Assembly: GCA_034770075.1 (NCBI GenBank)
Contig: CM068379.1
Span: forward strand, 42,911,130 to 42,975,129
Direction: 5' to 3'
DNA: 64,000 nt
From: Aralia elata
Taxonomy: Eukaryota; Streptophyta; Magnoliopsida; Apiales; Araliaceae
Position numbers and translations under genes: made by a program. Positions 38,155-49,605 of the stretch are shown here, piece by piece (the stretch's first letter is position 1; each line of letters opens with the position of its first letter). The notes beneath the pieces are model-generated. The model saw nothing but the letters and a program-made list of their open reading frames with translations, had not been told where the DNA came from and ran no database searches.

Positions 38155-40212
38155 TGTTGGTCGATTTCACAACCGAAAAATACGCGCAAGTATACGTGGT
38201 CAACAAGTAATATAATGATAAGAGAGTTGTCGAACCCACAGAGAATTGTTCTAGTGTATCCCAAGTACCAACTATATATCGTCTTGATTTTAATTAGACA
38301 AATGATGATTTGATATTTTTGTTTTTGGTAGTGAATAAGATAATAATAATCAAGTAAAAGATAATGAAATATAATATTAATAAGTCTAAGATTGCAATTT
38401 CCCCCAACACTTCATTTGAATATCCTAACTCTCTCATTTGAATTAATTAACAACATAGAATTGCCAACCGAGAAATCAAAGCTACTTATAAGCCTCTGTC
38501 GATGGTCAAATTCGAATCTTCCTAATGCGGCATGTAGGTATATGTCTATCCTACACACTATCAAGAGACCAATTTCAAGAACAATAACAAGACACATGTC
38601 ACTAAATCTCATTTACCGTCTCTTCAATTACTAACTTTCACATAGGAAGTCATTAAGAATAGATTCTCCATTGGTTGCACATGGTATCTAGGTATATATC
38701 TATCTTAAATACTATCAAGTTGCCTATTATTGAGGATAATCAACAAGACACATGTCACTAAATCTCAATTAATTACCCACAACAATCTTTAACTCTCGCA
38801 TGATATCATAACAAGGTCTAAACACTATAATCCGTTCGTCAAGTTCATATAGGTTCCCACGGTAATTACTAGCTAGGCAATTAATATATGAAGTATAAAT
38901 TATGAAATTCAATTCACAAATGAGTAATTAATAGCAAAGAGAGAGAAATCAATTCAAACTATGTGTTGGGTTCTATTGAAATCTTAGAATACAAGCTTTA
39001 GTTCATGGTAGCTAAGCAAAACATCAAACACATGGTGTTCATCATAAAATAGAATTACAAATTCAAAGGAAAGTAAGAGATGATAAAACCCATTTAGAAG
39101 ATAATCATGTGTTGCTTGCTTGGTTGATGTCAATCTCTAGCTTTTCCCCTTCATTTGGCATTTATTTCTCTTTTAGCTCCTTAGCTTGTTGCTGGAAATT
39201 TCCTTGAATTGCAGCCCTCAAGCTCTTCTTAATGATGTATGTGTTGCCTCCCAAGGTCTAGATATGCCTTGACAATCCTTTCCTTCTTGGTTCTTTAGCT
39301 TGTGCTGAGTTTTTCCTTGTATTGCAGCACTTTTGCTCTCAAAATTGATGTTTTAGTGTAGCCTCCCAATCCCCTGTTGTGAAACATGAAGCCCTAATGA
39401 GATATTATATAGTACCTCCATGAAAACCCTAGCAAAAATCAGATTGTGGGTCAAAAATCCCCTCAGATCGCACCAAAAGGCCAGCTAGAATCGCACTCAG
39501 GACGCTAGGCGCGCCCGCACGCCGCCTGGTGCGCCCGCACGCTGCCCCTAGCCATGCCGCACGCCCATGGCATGCCCACGCCGCGCGCTGGCTGCCTGGT
39601 GCCAGGCGCCGCGCGCCCGAGCCAAATCTGCTGTCACCCGACTCAGCTTTGACCTCTGTTGGTAAAATAGCCATAACTTCTTCGTCCGAACTTAGATTTA
39701 GGCGTGTAAATAGGCTATGGAAAGCTAAGAAAGATCTATACAACTTTCATAACTGGAGCTTGATGAGAAAATGTCCGGAGAAAGTCTCAAATTGAGCCCG
39801 AAGCAACTGCTGTGTAAAATTCATGCCAAATCCGATGGTAAAATGGCCATAACTCTCTCATACGAACTTCAAATTGGATGATTCAAGATACTCTGGAAAG
39901 CTAAGACAAATATTTACAACTTTTATTCTTTGAGTTGTGAGAGATTCGGATTGGATCATGGGTGAAATTGGGAAACAAGCAGCTACAGTACCAAAAAGCA
40001 AGTTATGGGTATTGATTCCAAGGAGCTTTTATTTCAATTCCTACAAAACAACATAAAAACACATAAAAGCATACAAAAACATATAAAACCAATACAAAAC
40101 TACATTACATAACAATAAGATAAAATCACATAAAACCAACCGAAATGACTTAGGATTTACAAATTATCAAGCTCAAAAGCACCTAATTTGTGTATATAAA
40201 ACACACTCATCA
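38155..40212 (-). repeat. M 3' LTR (2058 bp)
   Basis: On the minus strand TGATGAGTGTG at 40212 to CGACCAACA at 38155. It contains a TATA-like box (TATATAAT, about 39404-39411) and a GC island at 39508-39625 with GGCGCGCC and GCGCCCGCACG words. Confidence 0.94.
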
Positions 40213-40249
40213 AATACCCCCAAACTTAAATCTTTGCTTGTCCTCAAGC
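40213..40249 (-). other. M 3' polypurine tract with AGGA hairpin
   Basis: Minus strand GCTTGAGGACAAGC (40249-40236), a five-base stem with loop AGGA, then GTTTGGGGGT next to the 3' LTR. A2 has the same module at 50684-50720. Confidence 0.88.
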
Positions 40250-41434
40250 AAAACAAACCTAAACTACATACTTCAAACACTTGTAATACAACCTAACTTG
40301 AGCAATGAATTGATAAGCCGACAACGGTCTCAAAGGCATCAACACTTGGACTCAAGAGAACAAACAAAGAGTTGCACGTCTAAAATTCCAGTTAGCTAGT
40401 CATACTTTACTTAAGGCCCCTTCCGTATGTGTGTGTGAGTACCTAATAGCACTAAACCAATCAAGCTCGGATGAAACTATGCAATCACATTACCTTATGA
40501 AATAATCAAATAAACTTCAAAACAACACGCTTAACACATCGCTCAATACAAAGGTATACAAATCACAATTTTCAAAAATTTTGAGAACCAAAGGCTCTAG
40601 GTGAGTGCATTTTATGCTCCATTTCAACCTTAAGCGTGCTCATATAGGCGAGTGCGTTTTACGCTCTATCTCAACCCCCTGCAAGATTTGTAATACAATA
40701 ATTTTCTTTCTTTAATCCCAATTATAAGAGAGTGCGTTTTACGCTCTATCTCTCCTACGCATGTGTCCATGAGTGAGTGCATTTTACGCTCCATCTCAAC
40801 TCACCACATGACCATCAATTCAAGCATAACAAATTTAGACACTTTGCTTCGAGTGATGTTTAAACGAGTTCTAGAGTTTATAGATATTTTCCACAAGCAT
40901 TCGGTTATAAAAGCCTTCACTAAGCATACAACTAGCTTAATACTCATGGGTAAGTGCATAAAAGTGAAAGGACGCATAAGCAAAATAATAACCAATGAAC
41001 AATAAGCACAAAGATTAAGCAACAATTGTCTACGTCTCATGAGTTAGATTCTCTTCAAACAAGCCATTATCATAAACCATGGATTATGGTTGAAATCAAA
41101 TTAAAACAATGCTCAAGGGACACATCCTAAAAATAAATGAATATTATTTTTTTTTGAATAAAAAGAAAAACATACTTAAATCACACAAAAACTAAATTAA
41201 AAACCTACAAATACGAAATACTACCCCCAAACTTAAACTTGACATTGTCCTCAATGTCTGATATAGGAAAAATTAAAATAGAAGACTTCCCTGAAACCGT
41301 GTCAAGCGCCATTGATATCATCTTTCAATACCTCTAAGTTGGGAGCGTACCTGAAAGCAAATGACTAAAGAAATTAAAATGCAATTAAACCACTAAAATG
41401 CAATAAAACAAAAATAAAAGCAAAACAGTAAACT
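40250..41434 (-). other. M 3' untranslated region with repeated hairpin motif
   Basis: No reading frame of substance. It holds four copies of a 23-base motif with core GAGTGCGTTTTACGCTC (plus strand) at 40603-40625, 40650-40672, 40730-40752 and 40775-40797, and an internal AGGA hairpin plus G-tract module at 41223-41256. A2 has one copy of the 23-base motif at 50309-50331. Confidence 0.8.
41223..41256 (-). other. M internal AGGA hairpin and polypurine module
   Basis: Minus strand CATTGAGGACAATG (five-base stem, loop AGGA), then GTTTGGGGGT about 10 bases on. It parallels the module next to the LTR and the internal module of A2 at 49571-49605. Confidence 0.82.
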
Positions 41435-41481
41435 TGGGTTGCCTCCCAAGAAGCGCTTGATTTAAAGTCGTTAGCCCGACT
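41435..41481 (-). other. M conserved post-stop motif
   Basis: Minus strand AGTCGGGCTAACGACT, CAAGCGCTT and TTGGGAGGCAACCCA, starting about 14 bases after the stop of the M reading frame. A2 has it at 47424-47472, 11 bases after the pol stop. Confidence 0.82.
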
Positions 41482-41494
41482 CCTTTATTTTGCA

Positions 41495-42565
41495 TCAATC
41501 CGGCTCAATCACAAAATTGACCATAGCATGCCGCCTCGATGTTATTTCTTTGATTTGCATGACATGCATGCTAGATTGGCGACCCTCAAACTTTGTATCA
41601 TTCGATGGCAAGAAGAAGCTTTCATCATCCACTTTATCCATCATTGCACTTTTGTCAAGATCCATATGAAGATATTCTTCATGAACCAATGGGTGTTCAA
41701 TGGCTTTGAAAACCTCGAATGTGACTTCTTGATCTTCAATTTCCTTTTCATAATCCCCATTCATGCTCCTTGTCTCATCAACATTAGAATTAACATCCAC
41801 AGTAGAATGTATACTCTCAAAATTTTCACTAATAGCTTCGTGCAACTCCTCGCCATTTCCTTGATCATCCACCATGCACTGCTCTTCATCATCCTCCATA
41901 GGGTCAATCTCAGTATCTCTAGGTAAGGTGCATCGCGGGTGAATAACGTAAGTATTGGCAACATAGTTCATGATGCTCTGCACTGAAGCTTGTAGATTTG
42001 CCAACCTAACCTCATTTTGATAGATATGAGATATGTTCCCACTCATGAGCTCCTCCCTCATTCTTTCCTCTCCGTCATATCTATGCGAATTCACCATATA
42101 TTGCTCTTCACCTTCCTCTATGGGGTTAATCTGTGTAATACAAGGTAAGGTGCTTTGCGGGTGAATAACGATAGCATCCACGATTTGTGCCGTTAGATTC
42201 TCGAGGTTCCGTAATGAATTTAGTTGCTCAATGTACATGGGAAGAATCTCCTCTAAATTAGATGTATCCTCATAGTATGGTGGAGGTTGGTACATAGATT
42301 CTGAATGGTATAAGAGATTTGGATCATAGCCTTGATCTTGATTGTTGTCCCATGAAAAGCTTGGACAATCATGCCAACCCGACTGATACTAGTTTGGGTA
42401 GTAGTCAGCTTGATTCTGACTGTAGGCATTTTGAGTGGACTGGCCTTTAAGAGTGTCAACAGCCCTTGAAAGCGTTGCAACTTGTTCTTGTAATTGCTCA
42501 AGAAGTTTTGACGAACTTGGTTGTGTTGTCCCTTCATAATCCCATTGATAGTTATGCTCATCCAT
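41495..42565 (-). pseudogene. M Gag-derived mini reading frame
   Basis: A frame of 356 codons from ATG 42565 (MDEHNYQWDYEG) to 41495, interrupted once by TAG at 42391-42389. It keeps pieces of Athila Gag-Pol: a WHDCPSFSWDN block like the Athila GWxxHPxFSW motif, a block like RNLENQLGQLAHVLNNRPQG, and a late block DQEVTFEVFKAIEHP like the A2 linker between protease and RT (DQEVTFNVFKS). The VIHP...TLP...INP segment is present twice. Capsid core, zinc knuckle, protease and polymerase are absent. Retention of one long frame suggests it was translated, but its role is unknown. The ATG lies about 110 bases from the primer site. Confidence 0.8.
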
Positions 42566-42678
42566 TAACTGAAAACAAAATCAAAACAAAATAAAATAAT
42601 AATAAGCAAATTATTTACAAGTCTAAATTAAGACCAATTCGATTGTCATTAATATTGGAAAAACACTAGAAGAACAAT

Positions 42679-42696
42679 TCCCCGGCAACGGCGCCA
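42679..42696 (-). other. M primer binding site (tRNA-Asp type)
   Basis: Minus strand TGGCGCCGTTGCCGGGGA, identical to the A2 site, six bases from the 5' LTR. Confidence 0.92.
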
Positions 42697-42702
42697 AAAA
42701 CT

Positions 42703-44788
42703 TGTTGGTCGATTTCACAACCGAAAAATACGCACAAGTATACGCGGTCAACAAGTAATATAATGATAAGAGAGTTGTCGAACTCACAGAGAATTATTCT
42801 AGTGTATCCCAAGTACCAACTATATATCGTCTTGATTTTAATTAGACAAATGATGATTTGATATTTTTGTTGTTGGTAGTGAATAAGATAATAATAATCA
42901 AGTAAAAGATAATGAAATCTAATATTAACAAGTCTAAGATTACAATTTCCCCCAACACTTCATTTGAATATCCTAACTCTCTCATTTGAATTAATTAACA
43001 ATATAGAATTGCCAACCGAGAAATCAAAGCTACTTAGAATCCTCTGTCGATGGTCAAATTCGAATCTTCCTAATGCGGCATGTAGGTATATGTCTATCCT
43101 ACACACTATCAAGAGACCAATTTCAAGAACAATAACAAGACACGTGTCACTAAATCTCATTTACCGTCCCTTTAATTACCAACTTTCACATAGGAAGTCA
43201 TTAAGAATAGATTCTCCATTGGTTGCACACGGTATCTAGGTATATATCTATCCTAAATACTATCAAGTTACCTATTATTGAGGATAATCAACAAGACACA
43301 CGTCACTAAATCTCAATTAATTACCCACAACAATCTTTAACTCTCGCATGATATCATAACAAGGTCTAAACACTATAATCCGTTCGTCAAGTTCATATAG
43401 GTTCCCACGGTAATTACTAGCTAGGCAATTAATATATGAAGCATAAATTATGACATTCAATTCACAAATGAGTAATTAATAGCAAAGAGAGAGAAATCAA
43501 TTCAAACTATGTGTTGGGTTCCATTGAAATCTTAGAATACAAGCTTTAGTTCATGGTAGCTAAGAAAAACATCAAACACATGGTGTTCATCATAAAATAG
43601 AATTACAAATTCAAAGGAAAGTAAGAGATGATAAAATCCATTTAGAAGATAATCATGTGTTGCTTGCTTGGTTGATGTCAATCTCTAGCTTTTCCTCTTC
43701 ATTTAGCATTCATTTCTCTTTTAGCTCCTTAGCTTGTTGCTGGAAATTTCCTTGAATTTCAGCCCTCAAGCTCTTCTTGATGATGTATGTGTAGCCTCCC
43801 AAGGTCTAGATATGCCTTGACAATCCTTTCCTTCTTGGTTCTTTGGCTTGTGCTGAGTTTTTCCTTGTATTGCAGCACTTTTGCTCTCAAAATTGATGTT
43901 TTAGTGTAGCCTCCCAATCCCTTGTTATGAAACATGAAGCCCCAATGAGATATTATATAGTACCTCCATGAAAACCCTAGCAAAAATCAGATTGTCGGTC
44001 AAAAATCCGCTCAGATCGCACCAAAAGGCCAGCTGGAATCGCACTCAGGATGCTCGGCGCGCCCGCACGCCGCCTGGTGCACCCGCACGCTGCCCCTGGC
44101 CATGCCGTACGCCCATGGCATGCCCACGCCACGCGCGCGCGCGCTGGCTGCCTGGTGCCAGGCGCCGCGCGCCCGCATCCAATTCCGCGCGCCCGCGCCA
44201 AAGCTGCTGTTACCCGACTCAACTTTGACCTCTGTTGGTAAAATGGCCATAACTTCTTCGTCCGAACTTAGATTTAGGCGTGTAAATAGGCTATGGAATG
44301 CTAAAAAAGATCTCTACAACTTTCATAACTGTAGCTTGACGAGAAAATGTCCGGAGAAAGTCTCAAATTGAGCCCGAAGCAACTGCTGTGTAAAATTCAT
44401 GCCAAATCCGATGGTAAAATGGCCATAACTCTCTCATACGAACTTCAAATTGGATGATTCAAGATGCTCTGAAAAGCTAAGACAAATATCTACAACTTTC
44501 ATTCTTTGAGTTTTGAGAGATTCGGATTGGAGCATGGGTGAAATTGGGAAACAAGCAGCTACAGTACCAAAAAGCAAGTTATGGGTATTGATTCCAAGGA
44601 GCTTTTATTTCAATTCCTACAAAACAACATAAAAACACATAAAAGCATACAAAAACATATAAAACCAATACAAAACTACATTACATAACAATAAGATAAA
44701 ATCACATAAAACCAACCGAAATGACTTAGGATTTACAAATTATCAAGCTCAAAAGCACCTAATTTGTGTATATAAAACACACTCATCA
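42703..44788 (-). repeat. M 5' LTR (2086 bp)
   Basis: Aligns with the 3' LTR throughout; it is 28 bases longer, mostly from expansion of the GC island (about 44055-44208, with an alternating CG run near 44132). TATA-like box at 43952-43959. Confidence 0.94.
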
Positions 44789-44793
44789 GTGGT
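44789..44793. repeat. M target site duplication, right copy
   Basis: gtggt, pairing with 38150-38154. Confidence 0.93.
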
Positions 44794-47413
44794 TAGATGC
44801 CGGTATTATCTATCCGATTTTAGATAGTTCGTGGGTAAGTCCTGTACAGTGTGTGCCCAAAAAGGGGGGAATGACAGTGTTGAGAACGAGAATAATGAAC
44901 TCATTCCTACAAGGACAGTTACAGGGTGGCGAGTGTGTATGGATTATCGCAAGTTGAACAAGGCTACTCGCAAGGATCACTTCCCACTGCCATTTATTGA
45001 CCAGATGTTGGATAGGTTGTCCGGTCATCAGTTCTATTGCCTTCTTGACGGTTATTCAGGATATAACCAGATAGTCATAGCTCCGGAGGACCAGGAGAAA
45101 ACGACTTTCACATGCCCTTATGGAACGTTCGCATTCCGGAGAATGTCTTTCGGGTTATGTAATGCACCAGCTACATTCCAGCGATGCATGATGGATATCT
45201 TCTCGGATATGGTTGAGCAGAATTTGGAGGTATTTATGGATGACTTTTCTGTATTCGGTGACAGTTTTGATTTGTGCCTTAGCAATCTTATCTTAGTGCT
45301 GAAGCGTTGTGTGGAGACAAATCTAGTTCGTAACTGGGAAAAATGCCACTTTATGGTGCAAGAAGGTATTATTCTGGGGCATAAAGTGTCCGAAGCAGGT
45401 TTAGAGGTGGATAGAGTGAAGATCGAAACTATTGAAAAGTTACCTCCACCGACATCTGTGAAAGGTGTTAGAAGTTTTCTCGGACATGCAGGATTTTACC
45501 GCCATTTCATCAAAGATTTTTCAAAAATTTCAAAACCATTGTGTTTACTCCTTGAGAAAGATGTTCCTTTTAAGATGGATCGAGCTTGCATCGAAGCCTT
45601 TGAAGTGCTGAAAAAGAAGTTAATCACAGCCCCGGTCATAGTTGCTCCTGATTGGACTTTACCTTTTGAATTGATGTGTGACGCAAGTGATTATGCAGTG
45701 GGAGCTATGTTAGGTCAGCGAAGGGACAAGATTTTTCACACCATCTACTACATAAGTAAGACACTTACCGAGGCTCAATTGAATTACACTACTACAGAGA
45801 AAGAGTTGCTTGCAGTAGTATTTGCCTTTGACAAGTTTCGAGCATATCTGATTGGAACCAAGGTGATAGTCTACACTGATCATTCAGCTATTAAGTACTT
45901 GATTGCAAAGAAGGATGTCAAACCTAGGTTGATTCGATGGGTCCTCTTGTTGCAAGAATTTGACTTGGAGATTCGAGATAGGAAAGGTATGGAGAATCAA
46001 GTGGCTGATCATCTTTCAAGGTTAGAAAATGCCGACATGCAGAAAAAGAATGATGTGGTAATCAATGAGTCGTTTCCAGATGAACAGTTGTTTGGTATCA
46101 ACACTGAAGTCCCTTGGTATGCTGATTATGTGAACTTCCTAGTCAGTAATGTTCTTCCGCAAGATTTCACTTTTCAGCAAAGAAAGAAATTTCTCCATGA
46201 TGTCAAACAGTACTTCTGGGATGAGCCATTCCTCTTCAAAACTTACGCGGATCAAATGATTCGACGTTGTGTGCCACAGGAAGAAATGGAGAGTATTTTG
46301 ACTCATTGTCATTCGTCAGATTATGGAGGCCATTACGGAGGAGAAAGAACTGCAGCAAAGGTGCTGCAGTCGGGATTTTTCTGGCCTTCGTTGTTCAAGG
46401 ACGCCCATCTTTTTGTGCTTAAGTGCGATAGATGTCAAAGGGTTGGAAATATTTCGAAGCGGCACAAAATGCCCCTCAACATTATTCTTGAAGTTGAACT
46501 ATTTGATGTGTGGGGTATTGACTTTATGGGGCCATTCCCGTCGTTATTCAATAATCAATACATACTTTTGGCTATGGATTATGTGTCAAAATGGGTCGAA
46601 GCACTTGCATTACCCACCAATGATGCCAAAGTGGTTCTACGATTCCTGCACAAGAATATTTTTACTAGATTCGGTACACCTAGAGCCATAATTAGTGACG
46701 AAGGTACTCATTTTTGTAACAAGCAATTCACTAAGTTGTTAGCTAAGTACGGAGTCAAACACAGGATTGATACGGCTTATCATCCCCAAACGAATGGCCA
46801 AGCGGAGGTTTCGAATCGGGAAATTAAGCAAATTTTGGAGAAAGTGATAAACCCATCTCGTAAGGATTGGGCGATGAAATTAGACGATGCGTTATGGGCA
46901 TATCGCACAGCTTATAAAAATCCAATTGGAATGTCGCCATATCGAATGGTCTATGGAAAAGCCTGTCATTTACCGGTCGAACTTGAGCACAAGGCCTATT
47001 GGGCGATTCAGAAGTTGAACCTTGATCTTCTAGCCGCTGGGGAGAAAAGGTTGCTCCAATTGAACGAGATGGAGGAGTTTCGTCATCATGCCTATGAGAA
47101 TGCTAAGCTGTACAAAGAGAAAGTCAAAAGGTGGCATGACAAACGGATATTAGATCGGAAGTTCGAGCCGGGACAAGCTGTGCTATTATTTAACTCCAGA
47201 CTGCGTTTATTTCCTGGAAAGCTGAAGTCTAGATGGTCAGGCCCTTTCATTATTACTGCTATAGGTTCTCACGGGGCAATTAAAGTCGAAGAACCGGATT
47301 CAAAGCGCACATTCAAAGTCAACGGTCAGCGACTAAAACATTATTGGGGAGGCGATGTGGATCGACAAGTATCAGTGATTCACCTCTCTGCTCCCGATCA
47401 AGCTGAAGCCTAA
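44794..47413 (+). CDS. pol: A2 pol: RT, RNase H and integrase, largely intact
   Basis: After M, RT resumes (DAGIIYP, SSWVSPVQCVPKKGG). A frameshift near 44880 follows, then an unbroken frame of about 840 codons to TAA at 47413. It includes RT with the Athila FMDDF box (about 45235), RNase H (CDASDYAVGA, TTEKELLAVVFAF, YTDHSAIKYL), the integrase HHCC zinc domain (HCHSSDYGGHYG to CDRCQ), and the catalytic triad in GIDFMGPFP, ISDEGTHF and GQAEVSNREI. All catalytic residues I can check are present. Any Met upstream of 44880 in this frame is spurious, because the protein is part of a Gag-Pol polyprotein whose upstream portion is frameshifted. Confidence 0.93.
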
Positions 47414-47423
47414 TACCATTGAG

Positions 47424-47472
47424 AAAGTCGGGCTGACGACTATAAACCAAGCGCTTGATGGGAGGCAACCCA
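47424..47472 (+). other. A2 conserved post-stop motif
   Basis: AAGTCGGGCTGACGACT, CAAGCGCTT and TGGGAGGCAACCCA, starting 11 bases after the pol stop; the last part can fold as a short stem (TGGG/CCCA). The same motif follows the unrelated-length reading frame of M. Confidence 0.82.
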
Positions 47473-48318
47473 ATCATGATATTTTATTGCTTTCATAAAT
47501 TTAGTATAGTTATTAGTTTATTTTTGTTGATAGGAGTAGTTTAAGTTGTTTTTGTTTGAATTATTCTTCAATCTTCCGTGATTGGGTCTCATTTATGCTG
47601 TTATTCACTGGAACAGGGATGAAGTCTACGGGAATGCTTTAGAAGGAGGAAACATGTTCATTGGGATGGTACAAGAGAAGATAAGAGGATTCAGCAGGAA
47701 AAGCGAAAATTTTTTAAGTCTGAGAATTCTCTCCCCGGCGAGAAAATTGTACAGAGGTTTCTCGCCCCGGCGAGAACCTCTCTGTTAAACCGTGCCCCAG
47801 CCTGGATTTTTCTCGCCCCAGCCCCAACTTCTCTGTCCATTCTCGCCCCGGCGAGGTTCACAAGCCTATCTTTCTCGCCCCGGCGAGAATCGCGGTTTCA
47901 GTTTTTAAATTTCGATTCTAATTTGAGTTTTACAATTCCCACTTCCATGCAACTTCCCTAAAACACTATTTCTACCTCTCTAATACCGACCCAACCCAAA
48001 TCCATCCAATTTCTCTTCGAATTTCCTTCCAATTTCTTTTCATATTTGGATTCCTACACAAACCCTAAATCATTCTACTTTAAAAACAAACCCCAGCCTC
48101 TTTCTAATCCATCTCTCATTCAATAGAAGGAATACTCTGTGGTTTTCAAGATTTCTATTTGCTTTATCGTTGCATGCAAGTATTCTAGGGTTTGCTCCTC
48201 AGATCTATTCCATTGGACTGTGCTTCTATCACTTCGGAGTTAGAAAAGTTAGAGTTTGGGGGGAGTTGTTATTGCGTAGCAGATTGTAGTGTTTGGGTTG
48301 TTTGTCAAGAGATTACTC
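47473..48318 (+). other. A2 spacer between pol and env-position frame
   Basis: About 850 bases without a gene. It contains a palindrome island (47727-47889) with copies of TTCTCGCCCCGGCGAGAA, perfect at 47759-47776 and 47872-47889. The second part is pyrimidine-rich; a subgenomic splice acceptor would be expected somewhere here but I cannot place it. Confidence 0.7.
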
Positions 48319-49524
48319 ATGGCTCCAAAGAGGCATCGTGGTGAGGGATCATCGTCTACTCCATCTAGGCACTTTGATCGAAAAAAGTTTGTCAGTACAG
48401 AGGCGGCTAATCGGTATGAATCATATACATCGGGTAAAGCTCTAACTCCCGAGCGCGGTCTCACGCCTGATGAGGTGGTTGATGGCGAGATGATGCATCA
48501 GATAGTAGAGAGGGGATCAGAGACATTCACTGCCCATCCGAAGCCTGCATGTATAGCCATAGTCAAAGAATTTTATGCTAATGCAGAGGACGCGGCTCTA
48601 TGTGAGGTTACAATACGGGGCAAGACAGTGTCATTCAGTGCCCAAACGATCAATGAGTATTACAACTTGAGGCCTGATACACGTTGCCGATACACTCGAT
48701 TCCTTGAGGAGGGGCCCAATTTGGAGAAGGTGGTTACTGACTTGTGTAAATCGGGGACGACTTGGATATCCAAAGGGCCACGTGCAGCAGTTTCGTTCCA
48801 TAGCAAGGACTTGAGTCGTTATGGGAAGGTCTGGTATGCTTTCCTCTCTGCGAAACTTATGCCGTCGCAACATGTGGGTGATGTACCCAAGGAGAAAGCT
48901 TTATTATTATATGCTATTGTGACTGGGATTGAGATCAATGTGGGTCAGCTGATTGAGGCATCGATTCGTCGCACTTTACGGACTTTGCATAGTCAGGATG
49001 GTTTACCACACCCTTCGTTGATATGTGGATTGTGTCTTCGTGCGGGAGTTCGTTGGGGAGCTGAGGAGGCTTTGCAGCAGCCCTTACTACTTTTGGATCA
49101 CCGTTTAATTGCACGCTATAAGGAATGGGAAGGCGGTGAGTCCCATCCTCGTGGTATGGGTTACATAGTTCATTCTCCTCCTGCTGAAGAAGCACATGAG
49201 TCTGATGATGATGAGGGAGCGGGTCCTTCGGATGGTCCTTCCACTTCTACCAGCACAGGAAAATCTAAATTCAGCCTTCAATTTCGAGAGTTGTAGCGTC
49301 TTATTGATTCTCATCATAAGACCATTTTGAGGCAGAACCAGCGGTTGGCGGATCGACAGGGGCATAGGTTTGCTTATCAGCAAAGTTGTACAAAAGCAAT
49401 ATCAAACATGTATTCTAATATGCAACCGTTGATGGATTATGTTCACTTTCCCAAGGCCCAGCCATTGCCAGTTTTTCCACCACCTTCCCCAGCTGACGAT
49501 GATGAGTTCGAGCCTACTGCTTGA
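48319..49524 (+). pseudogene. A2 env-position frame, putative plant transposon protein
   Basis: A 402-codon frame from MAPKRHRGEG to TAA, with one in-frame TAG at 49294-49296 that fits CAG to TAG. The sequence resembles the putative plant transposon protein domain found downstream of pol in Athila elements, with conserved blocks around VKEFYANAED, VRGxxVxF-like INEYYNLRP and KALLLYAIVTG. A basic N terminus and a C-terminal acidic, Ser/Thr-rich tail (ESDDDEGAGPSDG) are visible. I see no signal peptide and no convincing membrane span, so the env label reflects position only. The function is not established. Confidence 0.85.
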
Positions 49525-49570
49525 ACTGTTAGGGGAGTCCTCTGTTCTAAACTTTCTTTATTTTTTTACA

Positions 49571-49605
49571 CAATGAGGACATTGTTTCATTTGAGTTTGG
49601 GGGGT
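49571..49605 (+). other. A2 internal AGGA hairpin and polypurine module
   Basis: CAATGAGGACATTG (49571-49584), five-base stem with AGGA loop, followed by GAGTTTGGGGGGT (49593-49605), shortly after the env-position stop. Confidence 0.82.

Larger units (their letters stand above)
38155..44788 (-). mobile_element. M: non-autonomous Athila derivative
   Basis: Minus-strand element of 6.6 kb with two LTRs of about 2.06 kb, an Athila primer site and Athila polypurine module, but only 2.5 kb of internal sequence. The interior has a short Gag-derived reading frame and lacks protease, RT, RNase H and integrase, so it would depend on a helper such as A2. The LTRs do not match the A1 or A2 LTRs overall, so it is a separate family. 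Confidence 0.93.

Noticed and set aside
38155..44788. Two solo LTRs or a simple segmental duplication
   Set aside because: PBS, polypurine tract and a matching gtggt duplication show one complete element with an interior.
44831..44880. N-terminal residues of the long A2 pol frame (MGKSCTVCAQKG)
   Set aside because: They are read in the wrong frame before a frameshift; the true RT residues here (SSWVSPVQC) are in another frame.
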